A DNA stretch of 64,000 nt. It comes from Mycobacterium sp. JS623 (GTDB taxonomy: Bacteria; Actinomycetota; Actinomycetes; Mycobacteriales; Mycobacteriaceae). The translations under genes were made by a program, and so were the position numbers. This document shows, one piece after another, positions 17,097 to 25,235 of the stretch. The stretch spans positions 2,046,001 to 2,110,000 of the forward strand of contig NC_019966.1 of the NCBI RefSeq assembly GCF_000328565.1, read 5' to 3'. The notes under the pieces are model-generated. The model was not told where the DNA came from and ran no database searches. It was given only the letters and a program-made list of their open reading frames with translations. The number at the start of each line of letters is the position of its first letter. The first letter of the stretch is position 1.

Positions 17097-18250
17097 TTCT
17101 GGGCCGCCTTGACGAGGTTCGACCCGATGATCAGCCGCTGGATTTCGCTGGTGCCCTCGTACAGCCGCAGTAGTCGTACGTCGCGGTAGATCCGCTCGAC
17201 GGGGACCTCGCGCATGTATCCGCTGCCGCCGTGCACCTGCACGGCGAGATCGGCTACCTTGCCTGCCATTTCGGTGCAATACAACTTTGCCGCCGACGGT
17301 GCGATCCTACGATCCGCGCCGGTTATCCAAGCCCGGGCAGTGTCGCGGACGAGTGCCCGTCCGGCCAGTACTCCGGTTTGCATGTCGGCGATCATCGCTT
17401 GTACGAGTTGGAAATTGCCGATCGGCGTGCCGCCCTGCGTTGCCGTCGCGGCGTAGGCAACGGATTCGTCGAGGGCACGCTGCGCGATACCGACAGCCAA
17501 CGCGGCAATGTGCACACGACCGCGCGCCAGTGAGGTCATCGCGGCCCGATAGCCGATGTCTTCGCTTCCGCCGACTAATGCTTCGTCTGGCACGCGGACG
17601 TCGTCGAAACTGACGTCGGCGGTCCACGCGCCTTCCTGGCCCATCTTCGCGTCCTTGGCGCCGACCGCGACACCCGCCGCGTCGGCGGGCACCAGAAACA
17701 CGGCGATGCCGGGACCGTCGTCGTCGGCGGGCCGGGTGCGGGCGAAGACGATGAACAGGTCGGCCATCGGAGCATTCGTGATGAACCGCTTCTGCCCGTT
17801 GATGATCCAATCTGCCCCGTCGCGAACGGCTTTCGTGCGCAAGCCCGACGGATTCGACCCCGCGCCCGGCTCGGTCAACGCGAACGAGGCGACCAGACCC
17901 GAGGCCATCGGTTCGAGCCACCGCGCCTTCTGCTCGTCGGTGCCGAACCCGACGAGCACCTGCCCGGCGATGCCGTTGTTGGTGCCGAACATTGAGCGCA
18001 GTGCCAGCGAGGTGTAACCCAACTCCATCGCGAGTTCGACATCTTGCGCGAGGGTGAGCCCGAGGCCGCCCCACTCCTGCGGGATCGCATAACCGAAGAG
18101 CCCCATCTTCTTGGCCTGGTCGCGGAGGTCGTCGGGGACCCGGTCCTCGGCGAGAATCTCCTGCTCCCGGGGAACCACGGCGGTACGGACGAAGTGCCGG
18201 GTTTGGGCCAGGATCTCCTGGAAATCGTCATCGCTGACTTCGGTCGTCAT
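17093..18250 (-). CDS. Acyl-CoA dehydrogenase
   Basis: FadE-type dehydrogenase of 385 residues with complete motifs: FALTEPGAGSNPSGL, QKRFITNAPMADLFIVF, VQVHGGSGYMREVPVERIYRDVR and the catalytic LYEGTSEIQRL. It starts at the ATG at 18250 with AGGAG five bases upstream. First gene of a leftward two-gene operon with the SDR. The long inverted repeat at 18285-18333 lies just before it, so repression through that site is likely. Confidence 0.92.
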   Translation of the reverse strand: MTTEVSDDDFQEILAQTRHFVRTAVVPREQEILAEDRVPDDLRDQAKKMGLFGYAIPQEWGGLGLTLAQDVELAMELGYTSLALRSMFGTNNGIAGQVLVGFGTDEQKARWLEPMASGLVASFALTEPGAGSNPSGLRTKAVRDGADWIINGQKRFITNAPMADLFIVFARTRPADDDGPGIAVFLVPADAAGVAVGAKDAKMGQEGAWTADVSFDDVRVPDEALVGGSEDIGYRAAMTSLARGRVHIAALAVGIAQRALDESVAYAATATQGGTPIGNFQLVQAMIADMQTGVLAGRALVRDTARAWITGADRRIAPSAAKLYCTEMAGKVADLAVQVHGGSGYMREVPVERIYRDVRLLRLYEGTSEIQRLIIGSNLVKAAQK

Positions 18251-18284
18251 CGTGCTCCTCTGCGGCGACTGGTCCTCACGCGAA

Positions 18285-18333
18285 CGTTCCGTACCGCTCG
18301 AAAATCCACCCAAAAGTCGAGCGGTACGGAACG
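18285..18333. promoter_or_regulatory. 17-bp perfect inverted repeat between divergent operons
   Basis: Left arm CGTTCCGTACCGCTCGA (18285-18301) and its exact complement at 18317-18333, separated by 15 bases. Arm centres are 32 bp apart, about three helical turns. It lies between the FadE-SDR operon (left) and the SDR-thiolase-FadE-GntR operon (right), so two operators for a regulator of both are likelier than a terminator. Confidence 0.6.
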
Positions 18334-18348
18334 CTCGCGATCCGAGAA

Positions 18349-18367
18349 ATCATATATGAAATATGAT
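18349..18367. promoter_or_regulatory. AT-rich palindrome before the rightward operon
   Basis: ATCATAT-ATGAA-ATATGAT, seven-base perfect arms, 54 nt before the GTG at 18422 in GC-rich DNA. It could overlap a -10 region and is a candidate operator for the operon's own GntR regulator (gene at 21570). Confidence 0.5.
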
Positions 18368-18421
18368 GTTCGATTGACGCGGCCCTCATTGGGCGTTGAC
18401 CAGCAAAAAGGGAGTGATTAG

Positions 18422-19162
18422 GTGTCGTTGCTGACCGGTCAGACCGCGGTTGTCACGGGCGGTGCGCAGGGTCTTGGATATGCCATCGCTGAGCAGTTCA
18501 TTGCCGAGGGCGCGCGGGTGGTGCTCGGCGATCTCGATTTGGGCGCCACGGAGGCGGCAGCCAAGCAGCTCGGCGGCGACGACGTTGCGCTGGCCGTGCG
18601 TTGCGATGTGACGCGGACCGACGAGGTCGACGCGCTCGTCGCCGCCGCCATCGAACACTTCGGCGGCCTGGACATCATGGTCAACAACGCCGGCATCACT
18701 CGCGACGCGACGCTGCGCAAGATGACCGAGGACCAATTCGATCAAGTCATCGCCGTGCACCTGAAGGGCACCTGGAACGGAACCAAGGCGGCGGCGGGGA
18801 TCATGCGCGAGAACAAGCGCGGCGCGATCGTGAACATGTCGTCGATCTCGGGCAAGGTCGGCCTGATAGGCCAGACCAACTACTCCGCGGCCAAGGCCGG
18901 CATCGTCGGCATGACCAAGGCCGCTGCCAAGGAGCTCGCCCATCTCGGTGTGCGGGTCAACGCGATCCAGCCCGGGCTGATCCGCTCTGCGATGACAGAA
19001 GCCATGCCCCAACACATTTGGGACCAGAAGCTGGCCGAGGTGCCGATGGGTCGGGCGGGGGAGCCCAGCGAGGTGGCCAAGGTCGCGCTGTTCCTCGCCA
19101 GCGATCTGTCGTCGTACATGACAGGCACCGTCCTCGAAGTCACCGGCGGAAGGCATATCTGA
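18422..19162 (+). CDS. SDR oxidoreductase (FabG-like)
   Basis: Short-chain dehydrogenase of 246 residues, NAD(P)-dependent, closest to 3-oxoacyl-ACP reductase/3-hydroxyacyl-CoA dehydrogenases. TGGAQGLG cofactor loop, NNAGITRD, catalytic serine in MSSISG and YSAAK. GTG start after GGGAG. First gene of a rightward operon with thiolase, dehydrogenase and regulator, in which it would oxidise the 3-hydroxyacyl-CoA. Its stop overlaps the thiolase start (TGATG). Confidence 0.88.
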   Translation: MSLLTGQTAVVTGGAQGLGYAIAEQFIAEGARVVLGDLDLGATEAAAKQLGGDDVALAVRCDVTRTDEVDALVAAAIEHFGGLDIMVNNAGITRDATLRKMTEDQFDQVIAVHLKGTWNGTKAAAGIMRENKRGAIVNMSSISGKVGLIGQTNYSAAKAGIVGMTKAAAKELAHLGVRVNAIQPGLIRSAMTEAMPQHIWDQKLAEVPMGRAGEPSEVAKVALFLASDLSSYMTGTVLEVTGGRHI

Positions 19163-20376
19163 TGCGCGAAGCCGTTGTCTGCGAACCGGTTCGGACGCCG
19201 ATCGGCCGCTACGGCGGGATGTTCAAGTCGCTGACGGCCGTCGAGCTCGGCGTCGCAGCGCTGAAGGGCTTCTTGGAGCGCACCGGAATCGAACCGGCTG
19301 CCGTGGAAGACGTCATCCTCGGCCACTGCTATCCCAGCAGCGAGGCCCCGGCGATCGGTCGCGTGGTGGCACTGGACGCGGGCCTGCCGGTGACTGTTCC
19401 CGGTATGCAGGTCGACCGCCGCTGCGGGTCGGGCCTGCAGGCCGTCATCCAGGCCGCATTGCAGGTTGCCAACGGCGACAACGACATTGTGGTCGCGGGC
19501 GGCGCCGAGAGCATGAGCAATGTCACCTTCTACTCGACGGATATGCGCTGGGGTGGCGCCCGCGGCGGGGTGACGGTGCACGACAGTCTCGCGCGCGGTC
19601 GCAGCACCGCCGGCGGTAAGCACTATCCGGTGCCCGGCGGCATGCTCGAGACCGCCGAGAATCTGCGTCGGCAGTACGGCATCCCGCGCGAGGAGCAGGA
19701 CGAGCTAGCGGTGACGTCACACGAGCGGGCCATCGCCGCGCAGAAGGACGGCATCCTCGCCGAGGAAATCATTCCGGTCGCGGTCCGCACCCGCCAGGGT
19801 GAGGAGCTGATCGACGCCGACGAGCACCCACGCGCGGACACCTCGGTCGAGTCGTTGTCCAAACTGAAACCCGTTCTGCTGAAGCAGGATCCAGCGGCCA
19901 CCGTCACTGCAGGCAACTCCAGCGGCCAGAACGACGCCGCATCCATGTGCATTGTGACGACACCGCAAAAGGCCGACGAACTCGGGCTGACTCCGTTGGT
20001 TCGGCTGGTCTCGTGGGGGTCGGCCGGCGTCGCGCCCAACATCATGGGCATCGGGCCAGTACCGGCGACGGAAGCGGCGCTCGGCAAGGCAGGGCTGACG
20101 CTGTCGGACATCGACCTGATCGAACTCAACGAGGCGTTCGCCGCGCAGGCCCTTGCGGTGATGCGGGAGTGGCAGTTCGGTGCGGCGGACCTCGAGCGGA
20201 CGAACGTGCACGGCTCGGGCATTTCGCTCGGACACCCTGTTGGCGCGACCGGCGGCCGGATGCTTGCGACTTTGGCGCGTGAACTCAACCGCCGCGGTGC
20301 CCGCTACGGCCTGGAAACCATGTGCATCGGCGGCGGGCAAGGGCTGGCGGCTGTGTTCGAAAGGGTAGGGGCATGA
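19162..20376 (+). CDS. Thiolase (acetyl-CoA acyltransferase)
   Basis: Thiolase of 404 residues that cleaves 3-ketoacyl-CoA with CoA. All catalytic parts are present: nucleophile in DRRCGSGLQA (~residue 90), NEAFAAQ, GHPVGATG and CIGGGQG. The start is the ATG at 19162, coupled to the SDR; its end overlaps the dehydrogenase start by ATGA. Together with its neighbours it gives a nearly complete beta-oxidation set lacking only the hydratase. Confidence 0.93.
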   Translation: MREAVVCEPVRTPIGRYGGMFKSLTAVELGVAALKGFLERTGIEPAAVEDVILGHCYPSSEAPAIGRVVALDAGLPVTVPGMQVDRRCGSGLQAVIQAALQVANGDNDIVVAGGAESMSNVTFYSTDMRWGGARGGVTVHDSLARGRSTAGGKHYPVPGGMLETAENLRRQYGIPREEQDELAVTSHERAIAAQKDGILAEEIIPVAVRTRQGEELIDADEHPRADTSVESLSKLKPVLLKQDPAATVTAGNSSGQNDAASMCIVTTPQKADELGLTPLVRLVSWGSAGVAPNIMGIGPVPATEAALGKAGLTLSDIDLIELNEAFAAQALAVMREWQFGAADLERTNVHGSGISLGHPVGATGGRMLATLARELNRRGARYGLETMCIGGGQGLAAVFERVGA

Positions 20377-21566
20377 CCAAGCTGGCGCAGACGCTCGGTC
20401 TTACCGAGTTCCAGACCGAAATCATCACGACGGTCCGGCAATTCGTTGACAAAGAAGTCATCCCGACAGCGCAGGAACTAGAGCACTCCGACACCTACCC
20501 GCAGGCCATCGTCGATGCGATGAAGGAGATGGGCCTGTTCGGGTTGATGATCCCCGAGGAGTACGGCGGGCTCGGCGAATCGCTGCTCACTTATGCGCTC
20601 TGCGTCGAGGAGCTTGCCCGCGGCTGGATGAGCATCTCGGGTGTGATCAACACCCACTTCATCGTCGCGTACATGATCCGGCAACACGGCACCGATCGGC
20701 AGAAGCAACACTTCCTGCCGCGGATGGCCACAGGTGAAACACGCGGCGCATTTTCGATGTCCGAACCCGAACTCGGCTCCGACGTCGCCGCGATCCGCAC
20801 CCGGGCCAAGCGCAACGCCGACAACACATACACCATCGACGGTCAGAAGATGTGGCTGACCAACGGCGGCAGTTCAACTCTGGTTGCAGCGCTGGTGCGC
20901 ACCGACGAGGGCGCGGACAAGCCGCACCGCAATCTGACCGCATTCCTGATCGAAAAGCCCACGGGCTTCGGTGAAGTCGCGCCGGGGCTGACCATTCCGG
21001 GCAAGATCGACAAGCTCGGCTACAAGGGCATTGACACCACCGAGCTGATCTTCGACGGCTACGTCGCAAGCGCCGATGACGTCCTGGGTGAGGCGCCGGG
21101 GCAAGGCTTCTTCCAAATGATGGACGGCATCGAGGTCGGGCGGGTCAACGTGTCGGCACGGGCATGCGGCGTCGGCATCCGCGCGTTCGAACTTGCCGTG
21201 CGGTACGCACAGCAGCGCCAGACGTTCGGCAAGCCGATCGCCGATCATCAGGCGATCGCGTTCCAATTGGCCGAGATGGCAACGAAAATCGAGGCTGCGC
21301 ACCTGATGATGGTGAATGCCGCGCGGCTCAAGGACTCCGGCGAACGCAACGACGTCGCCGCGGGCATGGCCAAATACTTGGCGAGCGAGTTCTGTGCGGA
21401 AGTCACTCAGCAGAGCTTCCGTATCCACGGCGGCTACGGCTATTCCAAGGAATACGAGATCGAGCGGCTGATGCGCGACGCCCCGTTCTTGTTGATCGGC
21501 GAGGGCACCAGCGAGATCCAGAAGAACATCATCAGCAAGCGGCTGCTCGCCGACTATCGGATCTGA
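20373..21566 (+). CDS. Acyl-CoA dehydrogenase
   Basis: FadE-type dehydrogenase of 397 residues. FSMSEPELGSDVAAI, the DGQKMWLTNGGSSTLVAALV strand, RIHGGYGYSKEYEIERLMRD and the catalytic IGEGTSEIQKN are all present. The start ATG at 20373 overlaps the thiolase stop. It is the dehydrogenase of the SDR-thiolase-FadE-GntR operon; the chain-length preference is not visible. Confidence 0.92.
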   Translation: MTKLAQTLGLTEFQTEIITTVRQFVDKEVIPTAQELEHSDTYPQAIVDAMKEMGLFGLMIPEEYGGLGESLLTYALCVEELARGWMSISGVINTHFIVAYMIRQHGTDRQKQHFLPRMATGETRGAFSMSEPELGSDVAAIRTRAKRNADNTYTIDGQKMWLTNGGSSTLVAALVRTDEGADKPHRNLTAFLIEKPTGFGEVAPGLTIPGKIDKLGYKGIDTTELIFDGYVASADDVLGEAPGQGFFQMMDGIEVGRVNVSARACGVGIRAFELAVRYAQQRQTFGKPIADHQAIAFQLAEMATKIEAAHLMMVNAARLKDSGERNDVAAGMAKYLASEFCAEVTQQSFRIHGGYGYSKEYEIERLMRDAPFLLIGEGTSEIQKNIISKRLLADYRI

Positions 21567-21569
21567 CCC

Positions 21570-22238
21570 ATGACGGCATCCGATTTCGCGTTCCGGCCCC
21601 AGCTGGCCGAGGATGTGGCGCGGTATGTGCGCAAGCGCATCTTCGACGGCAGCTACGCTGCGGGCCAGTACATCCGGCTGGATCAGTTGGCGGTGGAGTT
21701 GGGTGTCAGCGTCACTCCGGTACGCGAAGCGCTCTTCGTGCTGAGCGCAGAGGGTCTGCTGGTGCAGCAGCCTCGGCGTGGCTTTGTGGTGGTGCCGGTG
21801 ACCCGCCGGGATCTTACCGATGTGTCTAATGTGCAGGCGCACATCGGCGGGGAGCTTGCGGCGCGGGCGGCGGTCAGCATCACCGACGAGCAGCTGCGCG
21901 ACCTGGAGAAGATTCAGACTGAGTTGGAAGATGCATACGCCAGCGACGACGACGAGCGTGCGGTGCGGCTCAACCACGAGTTCCACAAGGCGATCAACGT
22001 GGCCGCCGACTCACCGAAGCTTGCTCAGCTGATGTCCCAGATCACCCGCTACGCGCCAGAGTCGGTGTTTCCCACCATCGCGGGCTGGCCCGAGCAGTCG
22101 ACCGAGCACCATCGCAAGCTGTTGGCGGCGCTGGAACAGCACGATGAAAAGCTTGCGCGCACAGCGATGTCCGAACACCTCGCGGCTGGAGCCGACCCAT
22201 TGATCGACCACCTGACGCAACGCGGCGTGGTCGGCTAA
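21570..22238 (+). CDS. GntR regulator with FCD domain
   Basis: FadR-subfamily GntR regulator, 222 residues. N-terminal winged helix (LAVELGVSVTPVREALFVLSAEGLL), then an all-helical FCD ligand domain with metal/ligand histidines in NHEFHKAI, TEHHRKLL and MSEHLAAG. It closes the beta-oxidation operon three bases after the dehydrogenase, so it probably controls that operon in response to an acyl-CoA or acid; candidate sites are 18349-18367 and 22245-22260. Confidence 0.88.
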   Translation: MTASDFAFRPQLAEDVARYVRKRIFDGSYAAGQYIRLDQLAVELGVSVTPVREALFVLSAEGLLVQQPRRGFVVVPVTRRDLTDVSNVQAHIGGELAARAAVSITDEQLRDLEKIQTELEDAYASDDDERAVRLNHEFHKAINVAADSPKLAQLMSQITRYAPESVFPTIAGWPEQSTEHHRKLLAALEQHDEKLARTAMSEHLAAGADPLIDHLTQRGVVG

Positions 22239-22244
22239 CTGCGC

Positions 22245-22260
22245 CCAAACGTACGTTTGG
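22245..22260. promoter_or_regulatory. 16-bp perfect palindrome before the P450
   Basis: CCAAACGTACGTTTGG, a perfect palindrome between the GntR stop and the P450 start (58 nt before it). Its form suits a TetR or GntR operator. It overlaps the left arm of the hairpin at 22256-22279. Confidence 0.55.
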
Positions 22261-22279
22261 CGTCGACTGCGACGCCAAA
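22256..22279 (+). terminator. Hairpin after the GntR gene
   Basis: TTTGGCGTCG and its exact complement CGACGCCAAA enclose the loop ACTG: a 10-bp stem 17 nt after the GntR stop. No T-tract follows, as is common in mycobacteria. It may end the upstream operon or form a switch with the overlapping palindrome. Confidence 0.5.
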
Positions 22280-22318
22280 AGTGACCCGCAACACCGAACT
22301 GGGGAGGATCCTTCAATT

Positions 22319-23761
22319 ATGGCGACGATTCTGGCCGAAAAGATCGCGCGACCCAGCCTCAAACACTTCCCGGGCGACACCCTCGTCGATGCCATCACCA
22401 ACCGCATCGGCGTCGCAGCCGAGCCGCTCGCGGATCCGCCACCGGGAAGCGGCCTTGAACCGGTCATGGGCGAGCGCGGTCTGCCGGTAATCGGGAAGAC
22501 GCTGAAGATATTGCGTGAGGGACAACAGCTCACCGTCGAGTACTACCCGAAGTACGGCGGGGTGATGTGGACCGCCGCGTTCGGCACCAAAGTCGTCTGG
22601 GTCATCGGCCCGGATGCGATTCAGCAGGTACTGGCGAACAAGGACAAGGTTTACAGCCAATCCGGCTGGGAGTATTTCATCGCAAATTTCTTCACCAGGG
22701 GCTTGATGCTGCTCGACGGTCAGGAACACCTGCTGCACCGGCGGATCATGCAGGAGGCCTTCACCAGATCTCGGCTCGAGGCCTACCTGACACAGATCAA
22801 CGGAATCATCGAGCAGGCCGTTCCGGCGTGGCCTGTTGACCAACCGATGCTGATGTTCCCGGCGGTCAAGTCGCTGTCGCTGGACATCGCCACCCGCGTG
22901 TTCATGGGTCGCGAGCCCAGCCCCGAAGCGGACCGGCTCACCCGCGCATTCATCGATACCGTCCGCGCCGGAACGGGTTTCGTTCGCGCCGGCCATCCGG
23001 GCCTGCCAAACCGGTGGAGCAAGGGGCTGGCGGGTCGCAAGGTGCTCGAGGATTACTTCCGGCCGCTGGTTGCGCAGAAGAGGGCGTCGGACGACGAGGA
23101 TCTGTTCGCTGCTCTCACCCACGTGGAAACCGAGGACGGCCACCGCTTCGCTGACGACGACATCGTCAACCACATGATCTTCCTGATGATGGCCGCCCAC
23201 GACACGTCCACAATCACGGCGAGTTCGATGGCCTACTACCTGGCCAGGAATCCCAGCTGGCAAGAACGCTGTCGGGCAGAGTCGCAGGCGTTGGGCGATG
23301 GCCTGATCGACCTCGCCACACTGGAGAAGCTGGAGTCGCTGGAGCTGGTATTCCGGGAGGCGATGCGGTTGGTGGCGCCGGTGCCGGCGCTGGTCCGCCG
23401 GGCCACCGAAGACACCGCGCTCGACGGGAAGTTTATTCCGGCTGGCACCATTTTGGCGGTCGTTCCCGGTGCCGTGCACATCCTTCCTGACCGCTGGAGC
23501 GACCCCGACGCCTTCGACCCCGAACGGTATGCGGAGCCGCGACGCGAAGACAAGCGCCATCGTTTCCAGGACGTTCCATTCGGCGGCGGCGCGCACAAGT
23601 GCATCGGGATGAATTTTGGTACCGCAGAGGTGAAGTCGCTGCTGCACCACATGCTGCTGCAGTACCGGCTCGAGGTGCCCGAAGGCTACGAGGTGGAGTG
23701 GGACCACACGGCGCTTGTCATGCCGACCGACGGAATGCCGATCACGTTACGGAGGCTGTGA
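22319..23761 (+). CDS. Cytochrome P450, CYP136-like
   Basis: Haem monooxygenase of 480 residues. Oxygen-activating helix MMAAHDTSTITAS, ExxR in FREAMRL, and the haem loop PFGGGAHKCIGMNFG with the cysteine ligand. Much of it (EPPPGSGL-like start, GLMLLD..EH..HRRIMQEAF, DIVNHMIFLMMAAHDTST) is very close to M. tuberculosis CYP136 (Rv3059). CYP136 has no settled substrate. The start ATG follows GGAGG at a wide spacing (11 nt). It converges on the ligase at 23742 with a 20-bp overlap. No ferredoxin is next to it. Confidence 0.92.
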   Translation: MATILAEKIARPSLKHFPGDTLVDAITNRIGVAAEPLADPPPGSGLEPVMGERGLPVIGKTLKILREGQQLTVEYYPKYGGVMWTAAFGTKVVWVIGPDAIQQVLANKDKVYSQSGWEYFIANFFTRGLMLLDGQEHLLHRRIMQEAFTRSRLEAYLTQINGIIEQAVPAWPVDQPMLMFPAVKSLSLDIATRVFMGREPSPEADRLTRAFIDTVRAGTGFVRAGHPGLPNRWSKGLAGRKVLEDYFRPLVAQKRASDDEDLFAALTHVETEDGHRFADDDIVNHMIFLMMAAHDTSTITASSMAYYLARNPSWQERCRAESQALGDGLIDLATLEKLESLELVFREAMRLVAPVPALVRRATEDTALDGKFIPAGTILAVVPGAVHILPDRWSDPDAFDPERYAEPRREDKRHRFQDVPFGGGAHKCIGMNFGTAEVKSLLHHMLLQYRLEVPEGYEVEWDHTALVMPTDGMPITLRRL

Positions 23762-25235
23762 GCAATTCGCGCAGCTTCCGGACATCAACCTTGCCGGTTG
23801 TTCCGCGCGGCACGTCGTCGTCGGAGTCCAGCAGCAGCCACCGCGTCGGAACCTTGAAGGCGCTCAACCGCTTTCGCGCTTCAGCACGTAGGTGATCGAT
23901 GGCATCCGCGGATATCACGGCGGCGCCGACGGCGCCGTCGATCTCGGTGACGAACGCATTCTCTACGCCGTCGATGGTCTGCAGCGCCTCCTCGACTTCG
24001 CTCGGGTAGACGGTGGCACCGCTGACCTTGAACATGTCGTCGCAGCGGCCGCGGTAGAACATGAAGCCGTCGTCGTCGAGGTGTCCGAGGTCCCCGGTGG
24101 GGTAGTAGCCGTCGGGGGTGAAGACTTCTTCGCGGCTGCGTCGGCAGATGCCCCGCAACGTGTGTGGTCCCCGGAGCTGGATCATGCCGATCGTGCCCGC
24201 GGGAACGGGCTCGCCGGTGTCAGGGTCGACGATACGCACCTGCATTCCGTCGAAGGGCTTACCGCAGCTTCCCCACGCAGACCGTGGCATGTCGGTGTCG
24301 GCGGGGTAGCCGCAATAGGGCCCGAAGGACTCGGTCATGCCGAACAACTTCGCCCGCGCGCCGGGTTCCGCGTGTTGTTCAGGTGGCAGCAGCGCCTCCA
24401 GGCTGCCGGGCCGCAGCGCAGACAAATCCGCTCTGACAGAGGCGGATTGGCGCGCCAGCGCCTCGGCCTGGTCGGGCCAGCCGCGAAACAATGTGACCTT
24501 TTCGCGCTCCAACAGCCGCAATGTCGTCTCGGGACGTGGGATCTCCTCGGTGACGAGCGTGGCGCCGGCTAGCAGCGCCGACAATATCCCGCTGCCGAAA
24601 CCGCCCACCCAGAAGAACGGCATCGGCAGATACAGCCGCGTGTCCGCGTCGATGCACCGCGCGGTCTGACCGGACTGCACCGCGGCCAGCGCGTTGCCAT
24701 GCGAGTGGATGACGCCCTTCGGCGGCCCGCTGCTTCCCGACGTGAACATGATGACCAGCGTGTCGCTGGGGGTGACGGCCGCCGTCATGGCATCGATGTC
24801 CTGCTCGCCGGACGTCAACTGGGCGGGCGCCCAAGCCGACTGCAGTGCAGGCAGTTCAGGCGTATTCATGACCCCCGCCAAGTCATCCAGATAACGGTGG
24901 CCGCGGAATTCCTCGACCGCGATCAGCGACATAACGGAGGCAACCCGCAACTGGGCCACCAGCTCCGGAGGCTGCAGGAGCGTGCTCAAGGGCACCAGGA
25001 CAGCGCCGATACGCGTCAACGCCGCGGCGATTTGCACCCACTGCGCGCGGTTCGGCATGATCAGCCCGACCCGGGTGCCCTTGCTGATGCCGGCTTCGAT
25101 GAACCCCGCCGCCATCGCGCGGGTGGTCTGGTCAAGCTCGGCGTAGCTGAGCCGCGAGTCGGTGTCGACGACCATCGGCTTGTCGCCATGCTGGGCCGCA
25201 CGGCGCCGGATCACCGCGTCGATGGTGTCAAGCAT
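23742..25235 (-). CDS. Acyl-CoA ligase (FadD-type), third of three
   Basis: AMP-forming acyl-CoA synthetase, 497 residues. P-loop IMFTSGSSGPPKGVIHSHG, PTGDLGHLDDDGF, GRCDDMFKVSGATVYPSEVE and the final catalytic lysine in RGTTGKVDVRKL. Starts at the ATG at 25235, overlapping the previous ligase by 8 bp. Last gene of the six-gene leftward operon behind operator A (three crotonases, three ligases). Three different ligases in one operon suggests several acid intermediates or a family of related substrates. Confidence 0.9.
   Translation of the reverse strand: MLDTIDAVIRRRAAQHGDKPMVVDTDSRLSYAELDQTTRAMAAGFIEAGISKGTRVGLIMPNRAQWVQIAAALTRIGAVLVPLSTLLQPPELVAQLRVASVMSLIAVEEFRGHRYLDDLAGVMNTPELPALQSAWAPAQLTSGEQDIDAMTAAVTPSDTLVIMFTSGSSGPPKGVIHSHGNALAAVQSGQTARCIDADTRLYLPMPFFWVGGFGSGILSALLAGATLVTEEIPRPETTLRLLEREKVTLFRGWPDQAEALARQSASVRADLSALRPGSLEALLPPEQHAEPGARAKLFGMTESFGPYCGYPADTDMPRSAWGSCGKPFDGMQVRIVDPDTGEPVPAGTIGMIQLRGPHTLRGICRRSREEVFTPDGYYPTGDLGHLDDDGFMFYRGRCDDMFKVSGATVYPSEVEEALQTIDGVENAFVTEIDGAVGAAVISADAIDHLRAEARKRLSAFKVPTRWLLLDSDDDVPRGTTGKVDVRKLRELLTASVT

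Noticed and set aside
22313..23707. 464-codon open frame antisense to the P450
   Set aside because: Composition is His/Arg-rich and it has no protein motif; it is the shadow of GC-rich codon use in the P450.
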